Positions 1-8,743 of a DNA stretch of 64,000 nucleotides are shown one piece after another. The DNA is from Paractinoplanes deccanensis. Its GTDB lineage: Bacteria > Actinomycetota > Actinomycetes > Mycobacteriales > Micromonosporaceae. Made by a program: the position numbers and the translations under genes. The stretch spans positions 1-64,000 of the forward strand of contig NZ_BOMI01000070.1 of assembly GCF_016862115.1 (NCBI RefSeq), given 5' to 3'. The notes beneath the pieces were generated by a model, which was not told the origin of the DNA, ran no database searches, and saw nothing but the letters and a program-made list of their open reading frames with translations. The first letter of the stretch is position 1. Every line of letters starts with the position of its first letter.

Positions 1-57
1 GACGGCGGCGCGAACCCGGGCGGCCACGACGGTGGCGCCGACGGCTCCGCGGCCTGA
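1..57 (+). CDS. C-terminal end of an upstream gene (partial)
   Basis: Frame 1 is open from the window edge to a TGA at 55-57. It encodes a short Gly/Asp/Ala-rich tail ending in DGSAA. The stop lies 15 bases before the ATG of the cupin gene on the same strand, so the two may be co-transcribed. No domain is visible in 18 residues, so the product cannot be named. Confidence 0.5.
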   Translation, partial: DGGANPGGHDGGADGSAA

Positions 58-72
58 TCGGGACGCTCGCCG

Positions 73-1311
73 ATGACGATCGACGCGCCGGGCGCGAGCC
101 CGGCGCTCTCCCGTGCCGTGGCGGTGGAACCGGGCAAGTTCGCCGCCGCGTACTGGGGCCGTGCCCCGCTGCTGTCCCGGGCCGCCGAGCTGGCCGGCCC
201 CGACGGCTTCGCCGACCTGCTCTCCCCGGCCGCGGTCGACGAGCTGCTCAGCCGGCGGGGCCTGCGGACCCCGTTCCTGCGTGTCGCCCAGCGCGGCTCC
301 GTGCTGCCGCCGGACCGGTTCACCGGCAGCGGCGGCGCCGGCGCCGAGATCGGCGACCAGGTGATCGACGACAAGGCCATGCGCCTGTACGCCGAGGGCG
401 CCACCCTGGTGCTCCAGGGCCTGCACCGGCTCTGGCCGCCGCTGATCGACTACAGCCGCCGGCTCGGCGCCGAGCTGCGCCGCCCGCTGCAGGTGAACGC
501 CTACCTGACGCCCCCGCAGAGCCAGGGCTTCAGCACCCACTACGACACCCACGACGTCTTCGTGCTCCAGGTCGACGGCACCAAGCGCTGGCGCCTGCAC
601 GAGCCGGTGCTCGCCGACCCGCTGGAGAAGCAGGCGTGGGGCGGCCGCGCCGACGAGGTGGCGGCCACCGCCGAGGGCGAGCCGGCGCTCGACGTCGTCC
701 TCGAGCCGGGCGACGCCCTCTACCTGCCCCGGGGCTGGCTCCACTCGGCCGAGGCCCAGGGCTCCCGCTCGCTGCACCTGACCATCGGGGTGCGGGCGAT
801 GACCCGGTACGCGATGGTCGAGGAGCTGCTCGGCCTGGCGCTGAACGACGCGCGGCTGCGGGCCACCCTCCCGTACGGCGTCGACGTCTCGGACCCGGAG
901 GCCCTGGAGCCCGAGCTCACCGAGACGGTCGAGGCCCTGCGCGACTGGCTCAGCACCGTCGAGCCGGCCGAGGTCGCCGAGCGGCTGCGCGCCCGTGACT
1001 GGCCGTCGGCGCGTCCCGAGCCGGTCAGCCCGCTGGCCCAGCTCGACTTCGCGGCCGGTCTGGGCCCGGACGACGAGATCCGGGCGCGCGAGGGCCTGCG
1101 CTGGCGGCTCGCCGACGACGGCGCCGAGCACGTGGTGCTGCGGCTGGTGGGGCGCACGATGCGCTTCCCGGCCTTCTGCGCGCCCGCGCTGCGGCTCGCG
1201 CTGGGCGGTGAGCCGATCCGGGTGGGCGACCTGCCGCTGGAGGACGACGCGGACCGGCTGGTGCTGGCCCGCCGCCTGCTCAACGAGGCGCTGGTCGTAC
1301 CCGGCAATTGA
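73..1311 (+). CDS. JmjC-type cupin domain protein (ribosomal-oxygenase-like)
   Basis: A 412-residue protein of the JmjC/cupin superfamily resembling the ROXA/YcfD group of 2-oxoglutarate/Fe(II) hydroxylases. The metal triad is visible as H156-x-D158 in STHYDTHD and a distal H224 in LPRGWLHS. The segment between them (VFVLQVDGTKRWRLHEP) is the usual beta strand pair, and the C-terminal 150 residues match the winged-helix-like tail of this group. The start is the ATG 15 bases after the preceding stop. Family members hydroxylate ribosomal proteins, but the substrate here cannot be read from the sequence. Confidence 0.82.
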   Translation: MTIDAPGASPALSRAVAVEPGKFAAAYWGRAPLLSRAAELAGPDGFADLLSPAAVDELLSRRGLRTPFLRVAQRGSVLPPDRFTGSGGAGAEIGDQVIDDKAMRLYAEGATLVLQGLHRLWPPLIDYSRRLGAELRRPLQVNAYLTPPQSQGFSTHYDTHDVFVLQVDGTKRWRLHEPVLADPLEKQAWGGRADEVAATAEGEPALDVVLEPGDALYLPRGWLHSAEAQGSRSLHLTIGVRAMTRYAMVEELLGLALNDARLRATLPYGVDVSDPEALEPELTETVEALRDWLSTVEPAEVAERLRARDWPSARPEPVSPLAQLDFAAGLGPDDEIRAREGLRWRLADDGAEHVVLRLVGRTMRFPAFCAPALRLALGGEPIRVGDLPLEDDADRLVLARRLLNEALVVPGN

Positions 1312-1381
1312 CGGTGGGAAACGGCGATCCCCGCCCGCTGCCCCGCGGCTCTCGCTAGCGTGATCGGTGAGAGGGGGAGCG

Positions 1382-1792
1382 ATGTGGAATCGTACGGAAC
1401 GCAATGGTCCCGTCGTCCTCCTCGTGGAGGACGACGAGGACCTGCGGGAGATGACCGCCCAGATGCTCCAGGTGCGCGGCTTCCACGTGCTCTCCGCCAA
1501 GGACCCGGTGAGCGCCATGATGACCTGCCGGGTGCACGGCGGCACGATCGACGTCCTGCTCACCGATCTCGGCCTGCCCGGCGTCTCGGGCGGTGAGCTC
1601 TCGCGCTCGGCCGCGGCCGTCCGCCCGGACATGAAGATCGTCTACATCTCCGGCATCCCGGAGGACATCGCGGTCAAGGAGGGCATGATCCGCGTCGGCT
1701 CGCCGTTTCTCGCCAAGCCCTTCACGGCGGACGCTTTGGCCGCCACCCTGCGCTCCGTGCTGGCGCACAGCTCCGCGGCCTCGTCGCGCTGA
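1382..1792 (+). CDS. Stand-alone response regulator receiver protein
   Basis: 136 residues forming one CheY-like receiver domain and nothing else. The acidic pair (E16-D17-D18), the phosphoacceptor D62 in LLTDLGLPG and the conserved lysine K112 in LAKPF are all present. An upstream in-frame GTG at 1367 exists, but AGGGGG at 1372-1377 sits correctly for the ATG at 1382, so that start is preferred. No kinase is adjacent. It lies about 120 bases upstream of the pilin gene, so a link to the Tad operon is possible but only inferred from position. Confidence 0.85.
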   Translation: MWNRTERNGPVVLLVEDDEDLREMTAQMLQVRGFHVLSAKDPVSAMMTCRVHGGTIDVLLTDLGLPGVSGGELSRSAAAVRPDMKIVYISGIPEDIAVKEGMIRVGSPFLAKPFTADALAATLRSVLAHSSAASSR

Positions 1793-1913
1793 TCGGCGCG
1801 CACCCGGCGGCGACCGTCCTGCACCATGAGCGCTCTCAAACAAACCTCTCGGCCCCCGATACGTAAGACGACTGGCCGCCGGAACCGGCCGCCGCTGACC
1901 GTGGGGGGACGCA

Positions 1914-2093
1914 GTGGAGATCTTCAAGATGGTGATCGGTTACGTCCGCGCGGCGCACCGGTTGGACGAGGGCGCGACCGCCGTCGAGTACTCGATCCTG
2001 GCAGCGCTGATCGCCGGTGGCCTGGTCTCGGCGCTCGGCCTGCTGCGCGACGACATCGAGGCCATGTTCACCAGCCTGATGAACGTCATCTGA
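1914..2093 (+). CDS. flp: Flp/Fap-type pilin
   Basis: A 59-residue gene starting at GTG 1914 behind a GGGGGG stretch at 1902-1907. The peptide has a short basic leader (to about residue 20), then EGATAVEYSILAALIAGGL, the Flp prepilin signature: cleavage after Gly20, Glu at position +5 of the mature protein and an adjacent Tyr, followed by a hydrophobic helix. The mature pilin would be about 39 residues. It is the first gene of the Tad operon and overlaps the proposed start of tadE. No TadV/CpaA prepilin peptidase lies in the window, so one must be elsewhere. Confidence 0.9.
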   Translation: MEIFKMVIGYVRAAHRLDEGATAVEYSILAALIAGGLVSALGLLRDDIEAMFTSLMNVI

Positions 2094-2482
2094 CCGATCG
2101 CGGTGCCGCGGCGATCGAGTTCGCGATCGTCCTGCCGCTGCTCCTGCTGATCCTCTTCGGGATCATCGACCTGGGGCGCTACCTCCAGCAGGACATCCAG
2201 CTCACCGAGGCGGCCCGCGAGGGCGCCCGGCTGGGCGCGCTCGACGGCTCGGTCGCCGAGGTCCAGGCCAAGGTGCAGGGCATCGTCGGCGCGGGCGTCC
2301 CGCTCACCTACACCGCCGGGCCGGCGGTCTGCGGTACCGGCGTCACCACCGACTCGTCCGTCACCGTGCAACGGGCCTTCGAGCCGGCCACCCCGCTCTT
2401 CCCGCTGCTGGCGATGGCCGGGGGCCGCAGCTCGGGCACCGTCACCATCCGGGCCATCGGGGTCATGTCGTGCCTCGGCTGA
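2090..2482 (+). CDS. tadE: TadE-like pseudopilin, probable CTG start
   Basis: The recognisable protein begins TDRGAAAIEFAIVLPLLLLI, the TadE pseudopilin signature: a Glu five residues into a long N-terminal hydrophobic helix. The product is about 130 residues, normal for TadE. There is no ATG, GTG or TTG in this frame between the start of flp and this motif. The only start near the signature is CTG at 2090, sharing CTGA with the flp stop at 2091-2093. An ATG at 1826 in the same frame would add 88 Arg-rich residues that run antiregister through flp, so it is rejected. Translation is probably coupled to flp. Confidence 0.8.
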   Translation: MTDRGAAAIEFAIVLPLLLLILFGIIDLGRYLQQDIQLTEAAREGARLGALDGSVAEVQAKVQGIVGAGVPLTYTAGPAVCGTGVTTDSSVTVQRAFEPATPLFPLLAMAGGRSSGTVTIRAIGVMSCLG

Positions 2483-3516
2483 CCTCCCTCGTGCCCCGCC
2501 GGCGCTCCGGCGACCACGGCGCCGTCGGCGTCGTCGTCGCCCTGTTCCTGAGCATGAGCGTCCTGCTCGGCATGGGCGCCGTCGTCATCGACATCGGCCT
2601 GCTCTACGCCGAGCGCGAGCAGTTGCAGAGCGGCGCCGACGCCGCCTCGTGGAAGGTCGCGCAGTCCTGCGTCCTCGACAAGGACGACTGCACGGTGCCG
2701 TTGCAGACCGCCAACGCCAGGGCGTACGCCGTCAAGAACGCCAAGGACGGTTACGCGGACGCGCAGATCTGCCTCGACGACACCGGCTGCCCCAGCCCCT
2801 GGGGCACCGCCACCACGTGCCGCCCGCAGCCGGCCACCACGGGCATCTTTCATCAGGTCGAGGTGCGCACCACCACGCTGAACGCGGACCACAGCACGCT
2901 TGTCCCGCCGCGGCTGGCCCAGACGCTGGTCGGCGGCACGTACAAGGGCACCAAGGTGGGCGCCTGCGCCCGGGTGGCGTGGGGCGTGCCGGCGAGCGCG
3001 AAGGTGCTCGCGCTGACCATCTCGAAGTGCGACTGGGAACGGATCACCGGCCGGGGCGCCAAGCTCGGCGCGGTGCGGGCCGGCGCGGTGCGGATCAGCG
3101 ACCCCTTGCTGTCGTGGTGCGAGAACATCTGGGACCGGGCCTCGCCGAGCGGCTACGCCTGGCTGACCCCCTCGGCGGACGCGACCTGCCGCACCACCGT
3201 CGCGCCGGGCGCGACGACCGACCTGTGGATGTCCACCGGCCCGGCCGGCGCGACCCGCTGCGCCGGCGCGATGAACGCCCTCGTCCGGAGCGGCGAGGCC
3301 GTGCTCGTGCCGATCTTCGACCGGGTGATCGCCGCGATCGACCCGTTCCCGGCCGCTTATCGCGTCGCCGGCTTCGCGGCCTTCGTGGTCACCGGCACCG
3401 GGCCCGGCTCGGCCGTCCACGGCTACTTCACCAAGTCGGTGATCACCGAGCGTTTCCCGACCACGTTCGGCACCTTCCCGGACTACGGAGTCCAGGTGAT
3501 CGGCCGCACCGGGTGA
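2470..3516 (+). CDS. TadG-like Flp pilus assembly protein
   Basis: 348 residues beginning at GTG 2470, overlapping the end of tadE by 13 bases. After a short basic segment (RRRSGDHG) comes the Tad/TadG-type helix VVVALFLSMSVLLGMGAVVID, then LLYAEREQLQSGADAAS, the conserved post-helix motif of TadE/G-like proteins. The remaining 300 residues are extracytoplasmic and contain about ten Cys residues, suggesting disulfides. The family is thought to act as minor pseudopilin or anchor of the pilus; no enzymatic motif is present. Confidence 0.82.
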   Translation: MPRLTSLVPRRRSGDHGAVGVVVALFLSMSVLLGMGAVVIDIGLLYAEREQLQSGADAASWKVAQSCVLDKDDCTVPLQTANARAYAVKNAKDGYADAQICLDDTGCPSPWGTATTCRPQPATTGIFHQVEVRTTTLNADHSTLVPPRLAQTLVGGTYKGTKVGACARVAWGVPASAKVLALTISKCDWERITGRGAKLGAVRAGAVRISDPLLSWCENIWDRASPSGYAWLTPSADATCRTTVAPGATTDLWMSTGPAGATRCAGAMNALVRSGEAVLVPIFDRVIAAIDPFPAAYRVAGFAAFVVTGTGPGSAVHGYFTKSVITERFPTTFGTFPDYGVQVIGRTG

Positions 3517-3539
3517 CCTTTACCTGAGATTGTGGGGAG

Positions 3540-4337
3540 ATGCGACGGCGTGTCCTGATTCTGCTCGCCGCACTGCTGCTGGCCGGTATCAGCGGGGTGG
3601 CGGTGCTGGCGTACGCGCGCTCCGCCGACCGCCGGGCCCTGCACGGGGTCGAGGGCATCTGGGTGCTGGTCGCCGGCGAGCGCATCCCGGCCGGCACGAA
3701 CGGCGCCGACATCCGCGCGAAGGGCCTCGCCGAGCGCATCCTGGTGCCGGCCCGGACCGTGCCCGAGGGGACCCTGACGAGCTGGACCAGCGACCTGGAC
3801 CGGCTCACCCTGGCCGCCCCCGCCGAGCGCGGGCAGCTGCTGATGCGCCCGCTCTTTCGCGCGGCGGCGGCCAGCGCGCCGGCGTCCGCGCGCGGCCTCA
3901 CCGTGCCCAACGGCCAGCTGGCGGTGACCGTGCAGCTCAGCGTGCCGGAACAGGTCGCCGGAAACGTGATCGCGGGAGACCGGGTGGCCGTCTACGGCAC
4001 CTTCCCGGCCACCGCGCAGCGCGCCGAGGAGCAGACCACCCGGCTGCTGCTGCCGAGGGCCGTGGTCATCGCGATCGGCGAGGCGCCGGCGCCCGGCGTC
4101 ACCCCGGCGCCGTCCCCCTCCCCGTCGCCGTCCGCGAGCGTGCTGCCGGCCCCGCCGGCCACCCCGGCCCCGCAGACGACGTACGTCCGGTACGTGGCCA
4201 CGCTCGCCGTCGACTCGCAGGACGCGCAGCGTCTCGTCCACGCCGCCCGCACCGGCCTGCTCTACCTCGCCATCCTCGGCCCGGAGGCCAGCGCCGTCCC
4301 CGGTCCCGGCGTCGACATCTCGCGGCTGTTCCCGTGA
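3540..4337 (+). CDS. cpaB: CpaB/RcpC-like SAF-domain pilus assembly protein
   Basis: 265 residues with an N-terminal membrane helix (ILLAALLLAGISGVAVLAYA, about 5-24), then a SAF-like region (VLVAGERIPAGTNGADI, RGQLLMRPLFR) as in CpaB. A Pro/Ser/Ala-rich linker (about 180-205) precedes a final beta-rich segment containing a second RLVHAARTG-type motif. GGGGAGATG places a Shine-Dalgarno directly before the ATG. Its stop overlaps the GTG of the cpaE-like gene (GTGA). In Tad systems CpaB acts at the envelope; no outer-membrane secretin is expected in this Gram-positive lineage. Confidence 0.82.
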   Translation: MRRRVLILLAALLLAGISGVAVLAYARSADRRALHGVEGIWVLVAGERIPAGTNGADIRAKGLAERILVPARTVPEGTLTSWTSDLDRLTLAAPAERGQLLMRPLFRAAAASAPASARGLTVPNGQLAVTVQLSVPEQVAGNVIAGDRVAVYGTFPATAQRAEEQTTRLLLPRAVVIAIGEAPAPGVTPAPSPSPSPSASVLPAPPATPAPQTTYVRYVATLAVDSQDAQRLVHAARTGLLYLAILGPEASAVPGPGVDISRLFP

Positions 4338-5506
4338 GCCTCTACGTCTACGTGGAGCCCGACGACGCCCGGCGCTCCCAGGTCGGCCCGGGCTTCCGCG
4401 AGGCCGGTTGCACCATGCTCGACGCGATGGCCGGTCTGGAGGCGCACCTGCGGCGCTATCCGGAGACCCTTCTCGTCATCCTGGGCGCGACCGTCGACCT
4501 GGAGGAGGCGCTGATGGTCGCCGCCTACCAGCGGTTGCAGCGCCCGCTCATCGGCGTGGTGCTGATCCGCAAGGCCGTCGAGCCGGACACGGTGCTGCGC
4601 TGCCTCCGATCGGGCGTCCGCGAGATCGTGGCCGAGGACGACGAGCAGGGGCTGCGCGAGGCCACGATCCGCTCGGTCGACCTGTCGAAGGCGCTGAGCA
4701 CCACGGTGCGCACGTCGGCGGACAACGCCCCGCACGGCCGGGTGGTGACGCTCTTCTCGGGCAAGGGCGGCAACGGGCGCAGCATGCTGGCGACGAACCT
4801 CGCCGTGGCGCTGGCCGGTGGCGGCCGGCGGGTGCTCCTGATCGACCTGGACCTCCAGTTCGGCGACATCGCCATCATGCTCAAGCTCGCGCCGGAGCGG
4901 CACATCGCGGGCGGGGTGGCGATGGCCGGCCGGCTGGACGAGCCCGGTCTGCGCTCGATCGTCACGCCGTACCGCCCGGGCGTGGACGCGCTGCTCGCGC
5001 CGCCCAGCCCGGCCGAGGGCGAGAAGGTCAGCCGCGAGTTCGTCGTCGAGCTGCTCGACGCGGCCCGGCCGTTCTACGACTTCATCGTGGTGGACACCCC
5101 GGCCGTGGTCACCGACCAGGTCCTCGCCGCGCTGGACATGACCGACTGGTACGTCGCGATCGTCACCCCCGACCTGCCGGCGCTGAAGTCGGCGCGGCTC
5201 ACCGCCGAGATGTTCGACTCGCTCGACTACCCGAAGGACAAACGCCTGACGGTCCTCAACCGGGCCAACACCGAGGGCGGCCTGAGCCCGGCCGAGGCGG
5301 AACGCGCTGTCGGCATGCCGTTCACCGTGCAGGTGCCCTCCAGCCGCGACGTCACCGCCTCGGTCAACGCGGGGGAGCCGCTGGTCCTCACCGACCCGCT
5401 GCACCTGGTCAGCAGGGCCGTCCGCGCGCTGGCCGACCGCTGCGCCGGGGTGGCGGCCGCGCCGGCGCGCCGCCGCCGATTCCTGTCCCGCAAGGGCAGG
5501 TCATGA
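4334..5506 (+). CDS. cpaE: CpaE/TadZ-like ParA-family ATPase with altered Walker A
   Basis: 390 residues. An N-terminal receiver-like region (about 1-110) is followed by a MinD/ParA-type ATPase domain. The deviant Walker A reads KGGNGRS at 144-150: the signature Lys of the KGG is kept, but the P-loop Lys expected before Ser/Thr is Arg149. LLIDLDLQFGD (switch/Walker A') and FIVVDTPAVV (Walker B) are intact. The GTG start overlaps the cpaB stop by four bases, and the stop overlaps the cpaF start by four. TadZ proteins localise the Tad machine at the pole; some are described as atypical ATPases. Confidence 0.85.
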   Translation: MSLYVYVEPDDARRSQVGPGFREAGCTMLDAMAGLEAHLRRYPETLLVILGATVDLEEALMVAAYQRLQRPLIGVVLIRKAVEPDTVLRCLRSGVREIVAEDDEQGLREATIRSVDLSKALSTTVRTSADNAPHGRVVTLFSGKGGNGRSMLATNLAVALAGGGRRVLLIDLDLQFGDIAIMLKLAPERHIAGGVAMAGRLDEPGLRSIVTPYRPGVDALLAPPSPAEGEKVSREFVVELLDAARPFYDFIVVDTPAVVTDQVLAALDMTDWYVAIVTPDLPALKSARLTAEMFDSLDYPKDKRLTVLNRANTEGGLSPAEAERAVGMPFTVQVPSSRDVTASVNAGEPLVLTDPLHLVSRAVRALADRCAGVAAAPARRRRFLSRKGRS

Positions 5507-6840
5507 GCCTCTCGTCGCGCCTCGGCGGCACCACGCCCGCTCCCGCCGAGGAGCGCCACCGTCCCGGCCGTCCGGTGCACGACCAGGTGTACGAGGTGCG
5601 CCGGCGCATCCAGCGCAAGCTCGCCGACGAGCTCGGCCCCTCGCTGTACGCCGCCGGCCGCGGCGAGGGCACCGAGGAGCTCGACGCCCGGGTCCGCGAG
5701 GCCCTGCACGACCTGCTCGCCCGCGAGGAGACCCCGCTCTCCGGCGCCGACCGCGGCCGCATCGTCAGCGAGGTCGTCGACGAGGTGCTCGGCCACGGCC
5801 CCATCGAGTCGCTGCTGCGCGACCAGTCGGTCACCGAGGTGATGGTCAACGGCCCGCGGTCGGTCTACGTCGAGCGCCTCGGCCGCATCGAGCGGGTCGC
5901 CGCCGAGTTCGACGACGAGGCCCACCTGCGCCGCGTGATCGACCGGATCTGCTCGCGGGTCGGCCGCCGCGTCGACGAGGCCAGCCCGATGGTCGACGCG
6001 CGGCTGCCCGACGGCAGCCGGGTCAACGCGATCGTGCCGCCGATCGCCATCGACGGCTCCTCGCTGACCATCCGGAGGTTCTCCTCGGTGCCGCTCACCG
6101 TGGGCGACCTGCTGTCGTACGGCACCCTCACCCGGCCCGCCGCGCAGTTCCTCGACGTCTGCGTGCGCGGCCGCCGCACCATCATCGTCAGCGGCGGTAC
6201 CGGCTCCGGCAAGACGACGATCCTCAACATCCTCTCCGGCTTCATCCCCGCCGAGGAGCGGGTGGTGACCATCGAGGACGCCGCCGAGCTGCAACTCGAC
6301 CAGGAGCACGTGGTGCGGCTCGAGACGCGGCCGCCGAACTCCGAGGGCCGGGGCACCGTGACCACCCGCGACCTGGTGCGCAACGCGCTGCGGATGCGCC
6401 CCGACCGGATCGTGGTCGGCGAGGTCCGCGACGCCGCCGCCCTCGACATGCTCCAGGCCATGAACACCGGCCACGACGGCTCGCTGACCACGCTGCACGC
6501 GAACACCCCGCGCGACGCGCTCGCCCGGCTCGAGACCATGGTGCTGATGGCCGGCCTCGACCTGCCCAGCCGGGCGATCCGCGACCAGATCGCCTCGGCG
6601 GTCGACCTGATCCTCCAGGTCGGCCGCTTCGCCGACGGCACCCGCAGGATCACGCACATCACCGAGGTGGTGGGCATGGAGTCCGACGTCATCACCCTGC
6701 AAGACCTCTTCCTGTACGACGTGCCGGCCGGCGCGGGCGGCCTGCGCGCGACCGGTGTCCGGCCCCGGTTCGCCGATAGCCTTGCCCGCTACGGCGTGAC
6801 GCTGCAGCCGGCCCTCTTCACCCCGGACGGCGCCCCATGA
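5503..6840 (+). CDS. cpaF: CpaF/TadA secretion ATPase
   Basis: 445 residues of the VirB11/CpaF ATPase family, the motor that drives Flp pilus assembly. Visible motifs are Walker A SGGTGSGKTT, the Asp box region VVTIEDAAELQL, Walker B RIVVGEVRD and the His box GSLTTLHANTP. The N-terminal region (about 20-140) is the usual all-alpha segment with EVMVNGPRSVYVER. It starts at ATG 5503, overlapping the previous stop (ATGA), and ends with ATGA into tadB, so the operon is translationally coupled throughout. Confidence 0.95.
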   Translation: MSLSSRLGGTTPAPAEERHRPGRPVHDQVYEVRRRIQRKLADELGPSLYAAGRGEGTEELDARVREALHDLLAREETPLSGADRGRIVSEVVDEVLGHGPIESLLRDQSVTEVMVNGPRSVYVERLGRIERVAAEFDDEAHLRRVIDRICSRVGRRVDEASPMVDARLPDGSRVNAIVPPIAIDGSSLTIRRFSSVPLTVGDLLSYGTLTRPAAQFLDVCVRGRRTIIVSGGTGSGKTTILNILSGFIPAEERVVTIEDAAELQLDQEHVVRLETRPPNSEGRGTVTTRDLVRNALRMRPDRIVVGEVRDAAALDMLQAMNTGHDGSLTTLHANTPRDALARLETMVLMAGLDLPSRAIRDQIASAVDLILQVGRFADGTRRITHITEVVGMESDVITLQDLFLYDVPAGAGGLRATGVRPRFADSLARYGVTLQPALFTPDGAP

Positions 6841-7802
6841 TCCCGTCCGTCGTGATCGCCGTGGGCGCCGCCTCGGCGGCCGGCTTCCTGGCGGCGTACG
6901 CGGTGCTCGCCGCCGCCTTCGGGCGCACCCCGATCCAGCGGCGGCTCGCCTCCCTCCAGCACTTCACCGCCCGGCGCGAGGCCGAGACCGAGCCCCGATG
7001 GCGGCGGGCGCTGCACGCCGCCGCCCGGCGCATCGAGCGGTCCGAGGCGCTGAGCGCTCTCGCCGAGCGCAGCGCCCCGCTGCTCGACCGCCTCGGCGGC
7101 ACGACACGTCCCGCGGAGTGGCTGGTGGTGCGGCTGGCGGCCGCGCTGCTGGCGGCCGCGCTGCTGAGCCTGCTCCTGCCACCGCCGGTGGCGGTGGCGG
7201 TCGGCCTGCTCGCCGGTTTCGCCGGCACCACCGCGGTGCTGCGCACCAGGATCCGGCGGCGCGAGCGGGCCTTCGCCGACGAGCTGCCCGGCGCCCTGCA
7301 ACTCATGATCAGTTCGCTGCGCTCGGGCTTCACGCTGCACCAGTCGGTCGAGGCTGCGGTCCGCGACGACGAGGGCCCGGTCGCCGCCGAGCTGCGCCGC
7401 GCCCTGTCCGAGACCCGCATCAGCGGCAGCTTCGAGGACGCCCTCGAGCGGATCGGCGAGCGCACCCGCAGCGACGAGATGGCCTGGCTGGTCATGGCGC
7501 TGCGCCTGCAACGGGAGGTCGGCGGCAGCCTCGCCGACGTCATGCAGACCACCGCGGACACCATGCGCGAGCGCTCCTACCTGCGGCGGCACGTGCGCGC
7601 GCTCTCCGGCGAGGGGCGCATGTCGGCGTACGTCCTGACCGCCATGCCGATCGCCACCGGCCTGATCCTCTCCCTCACCGAGCCCGGCTACCTGCGTCCC
7701 CTGTTCACCGAGCCGCTCGGCTGGGCGATGCTCGCCTGCGGCCTCGTGGCGATCACCATCGGCGCCGTGTGGCTGCGCGTCGTGGTGCAGGTGAGGGTCT
7801 AG
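6837..7802 (+). CDS. tadB: TadB-like type II/IV secretion inner-membrane protein
   Basis: 321 residues with two N-proximal membrane segments (one at the very N-terminus, one pair around 110-150), a cytoplasmic T2SS-F domain (about 155-285, ELPGALQLMISSLRSGFTLHQSV) and C-terminal membrane helices. Starts in the ATGA overlap with cpaF. TadB and TadC together form the platform on which the CpaF ATPase works. Confidence 0.9.
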   Translation: MIPSVVIAVGAASAAGFLAAYAVLAAAFGRTPIQRRLASLQHFTARREAETEPRWRRALHAAARRIERSEALSALAERSAPLLDRLGGTTRPAEWLVVRLAAALLAAALLSLLLPPPVAVAVGLLAGFAGTTAVLRTRIRRRERAFADELPGALQLMISSLRSGFTLHQSVEAAVRDDEGPVAAELRRALSETRISGSFEDALERIGERTRSDEMAWLVMALRLQREVGGSLADVMQTTADTMRERSYLRRHVRALSGEGRMSAYVLTAMPIATGLILSLTEPGYLRPLFTEPLGWAMLACGLVAITIGAVWLRVVVQVRV

Positions 7803-8708
7803 ATGGCCGGTCTCGTGCTCGGCGGCGCGGTCGCGGGGATCGTGACGGCGTGCCTGCTCGTCGCGGTGGCGATCCTGCTGCCACCGCCCCGCCACGAGCG
7901 GATCCTGCGCGCGCTGGCGGCCTTCGGATCCGGCCCCGAGATCCGGCGCGACACCGGCAGCGCGTTCCGGCGGCGGCTGCGCTCGGCGGTCATCGCCGGG
8001 CTCGACCGGATCGCTCCCACCACGGGCCAGGAGCAGCTGAGCCGCCTGCTCGGCCACGCCGGCAACCCGCCGGCCTGGCCGCCGGCCAGGGTCCTGCGCG
8101 CCCGCCCGCTCGGCGCGATCGTGGGCGCCGGCGTGGCCGCGTTCTTCGCGTACAGCTGGACGAAGGACACCGGCGCCGTGCTGATCGGCATCCCGGCCGG
8201 CCTGGCCGGCGGCTTCCTGCTGCCGCACCTGCTGGTCTACAACGCCGGCGTCAAACGCCAGGAGAAGATCCTCCGCTCGCTGCCCGACGTGATGGACGCG
8301 ATGGTCATCGGCGTCGAGGCGGGCCTCGGCCTCGACGCGGCCATGGCCCAGGTGGCGAGCGCGGCGAGAGGCCCGATGGCCGACGAGCTCAACCGCGTGC
8401 TCCAGGAGATGCGCCTCGGCGTCGCCCGCACGGAGGCGCTGCGCTCGCTGTCGGCCCGCACCACCGTACGAGACCTGAAACGCCTGATGACCGCCCTGAT
8501 CCAGGCCGGCGAGCTCGGCGTCCCGGTCGCCGGCATCCTCCGCGAACACGCCGCCGACCAGCGCGTCCGCCGCCGCCAGCGCGCCGAGGAGATGGCACAG
8601 AAGGTCCCGGTCAAACTCCTCTTCCCGGTCCTGCTCTGCATGTTCCCCGCCATCTTCATCGTGGTGGTCGGCCCGGCGATCATCACCCTCGCCAAGTCCT
8701 TCGGCTGA
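7803..8708 (+). CDS. tadC: TadC-like type II/IV secretion inner-membrane protein
   Basis: 301 residues beginning at the base after the tadB TAG. An N-terminal membrane helix, a helix pair near 100-145, a T2SS-F domain (LPDVMDAMVIGVEAGLGLDAAM) and a C-terminal helix (LLFPVLLCMFPAIFIVVVGPAI) match TadC. It is the last gene of the Tad operon; 35 bases further on lies the stop of a convergent gene. No clear terminator is seen in that gap. Confidence 0.9.
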   Translation: MAGLVLGGAVAGIVTACLLVAVAILLPPPRHERILRALAAFGSGPEIRRDTGSAFRRRLRSAVIAGLDRIAPTTGQEQLSRLLGHAGNPPAWPPARVLRARPLGAIVGAGVAAFFAYSWTKDTGAVLIGIPAGLAGGFLLPHLLVYNAGVKRQEKILRSLPDVMDAMVIGVEAGLGLDAAMAQVASAARGPMADELNRVLQEMRLGVARTEALRSLSARTTVRDLKRLMTALIQAGELGVPVAGILREHAADQRVRRRQRAEEMAQKVPVKLLFPVLLCMFPAIFIVVVGPAIITLAKSFG

Positions 8709-8743
8709 GGACGCCCCCGGAAAGCCGCCCGCGAGCCGCCCCG

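Noticed and set aside
1826..2089. N-terminal extension of TadE from ATG 1826
   Set aside because: The extension is Arg/Pro-rich and overlaps the clear Flp pilin gene in another frame.
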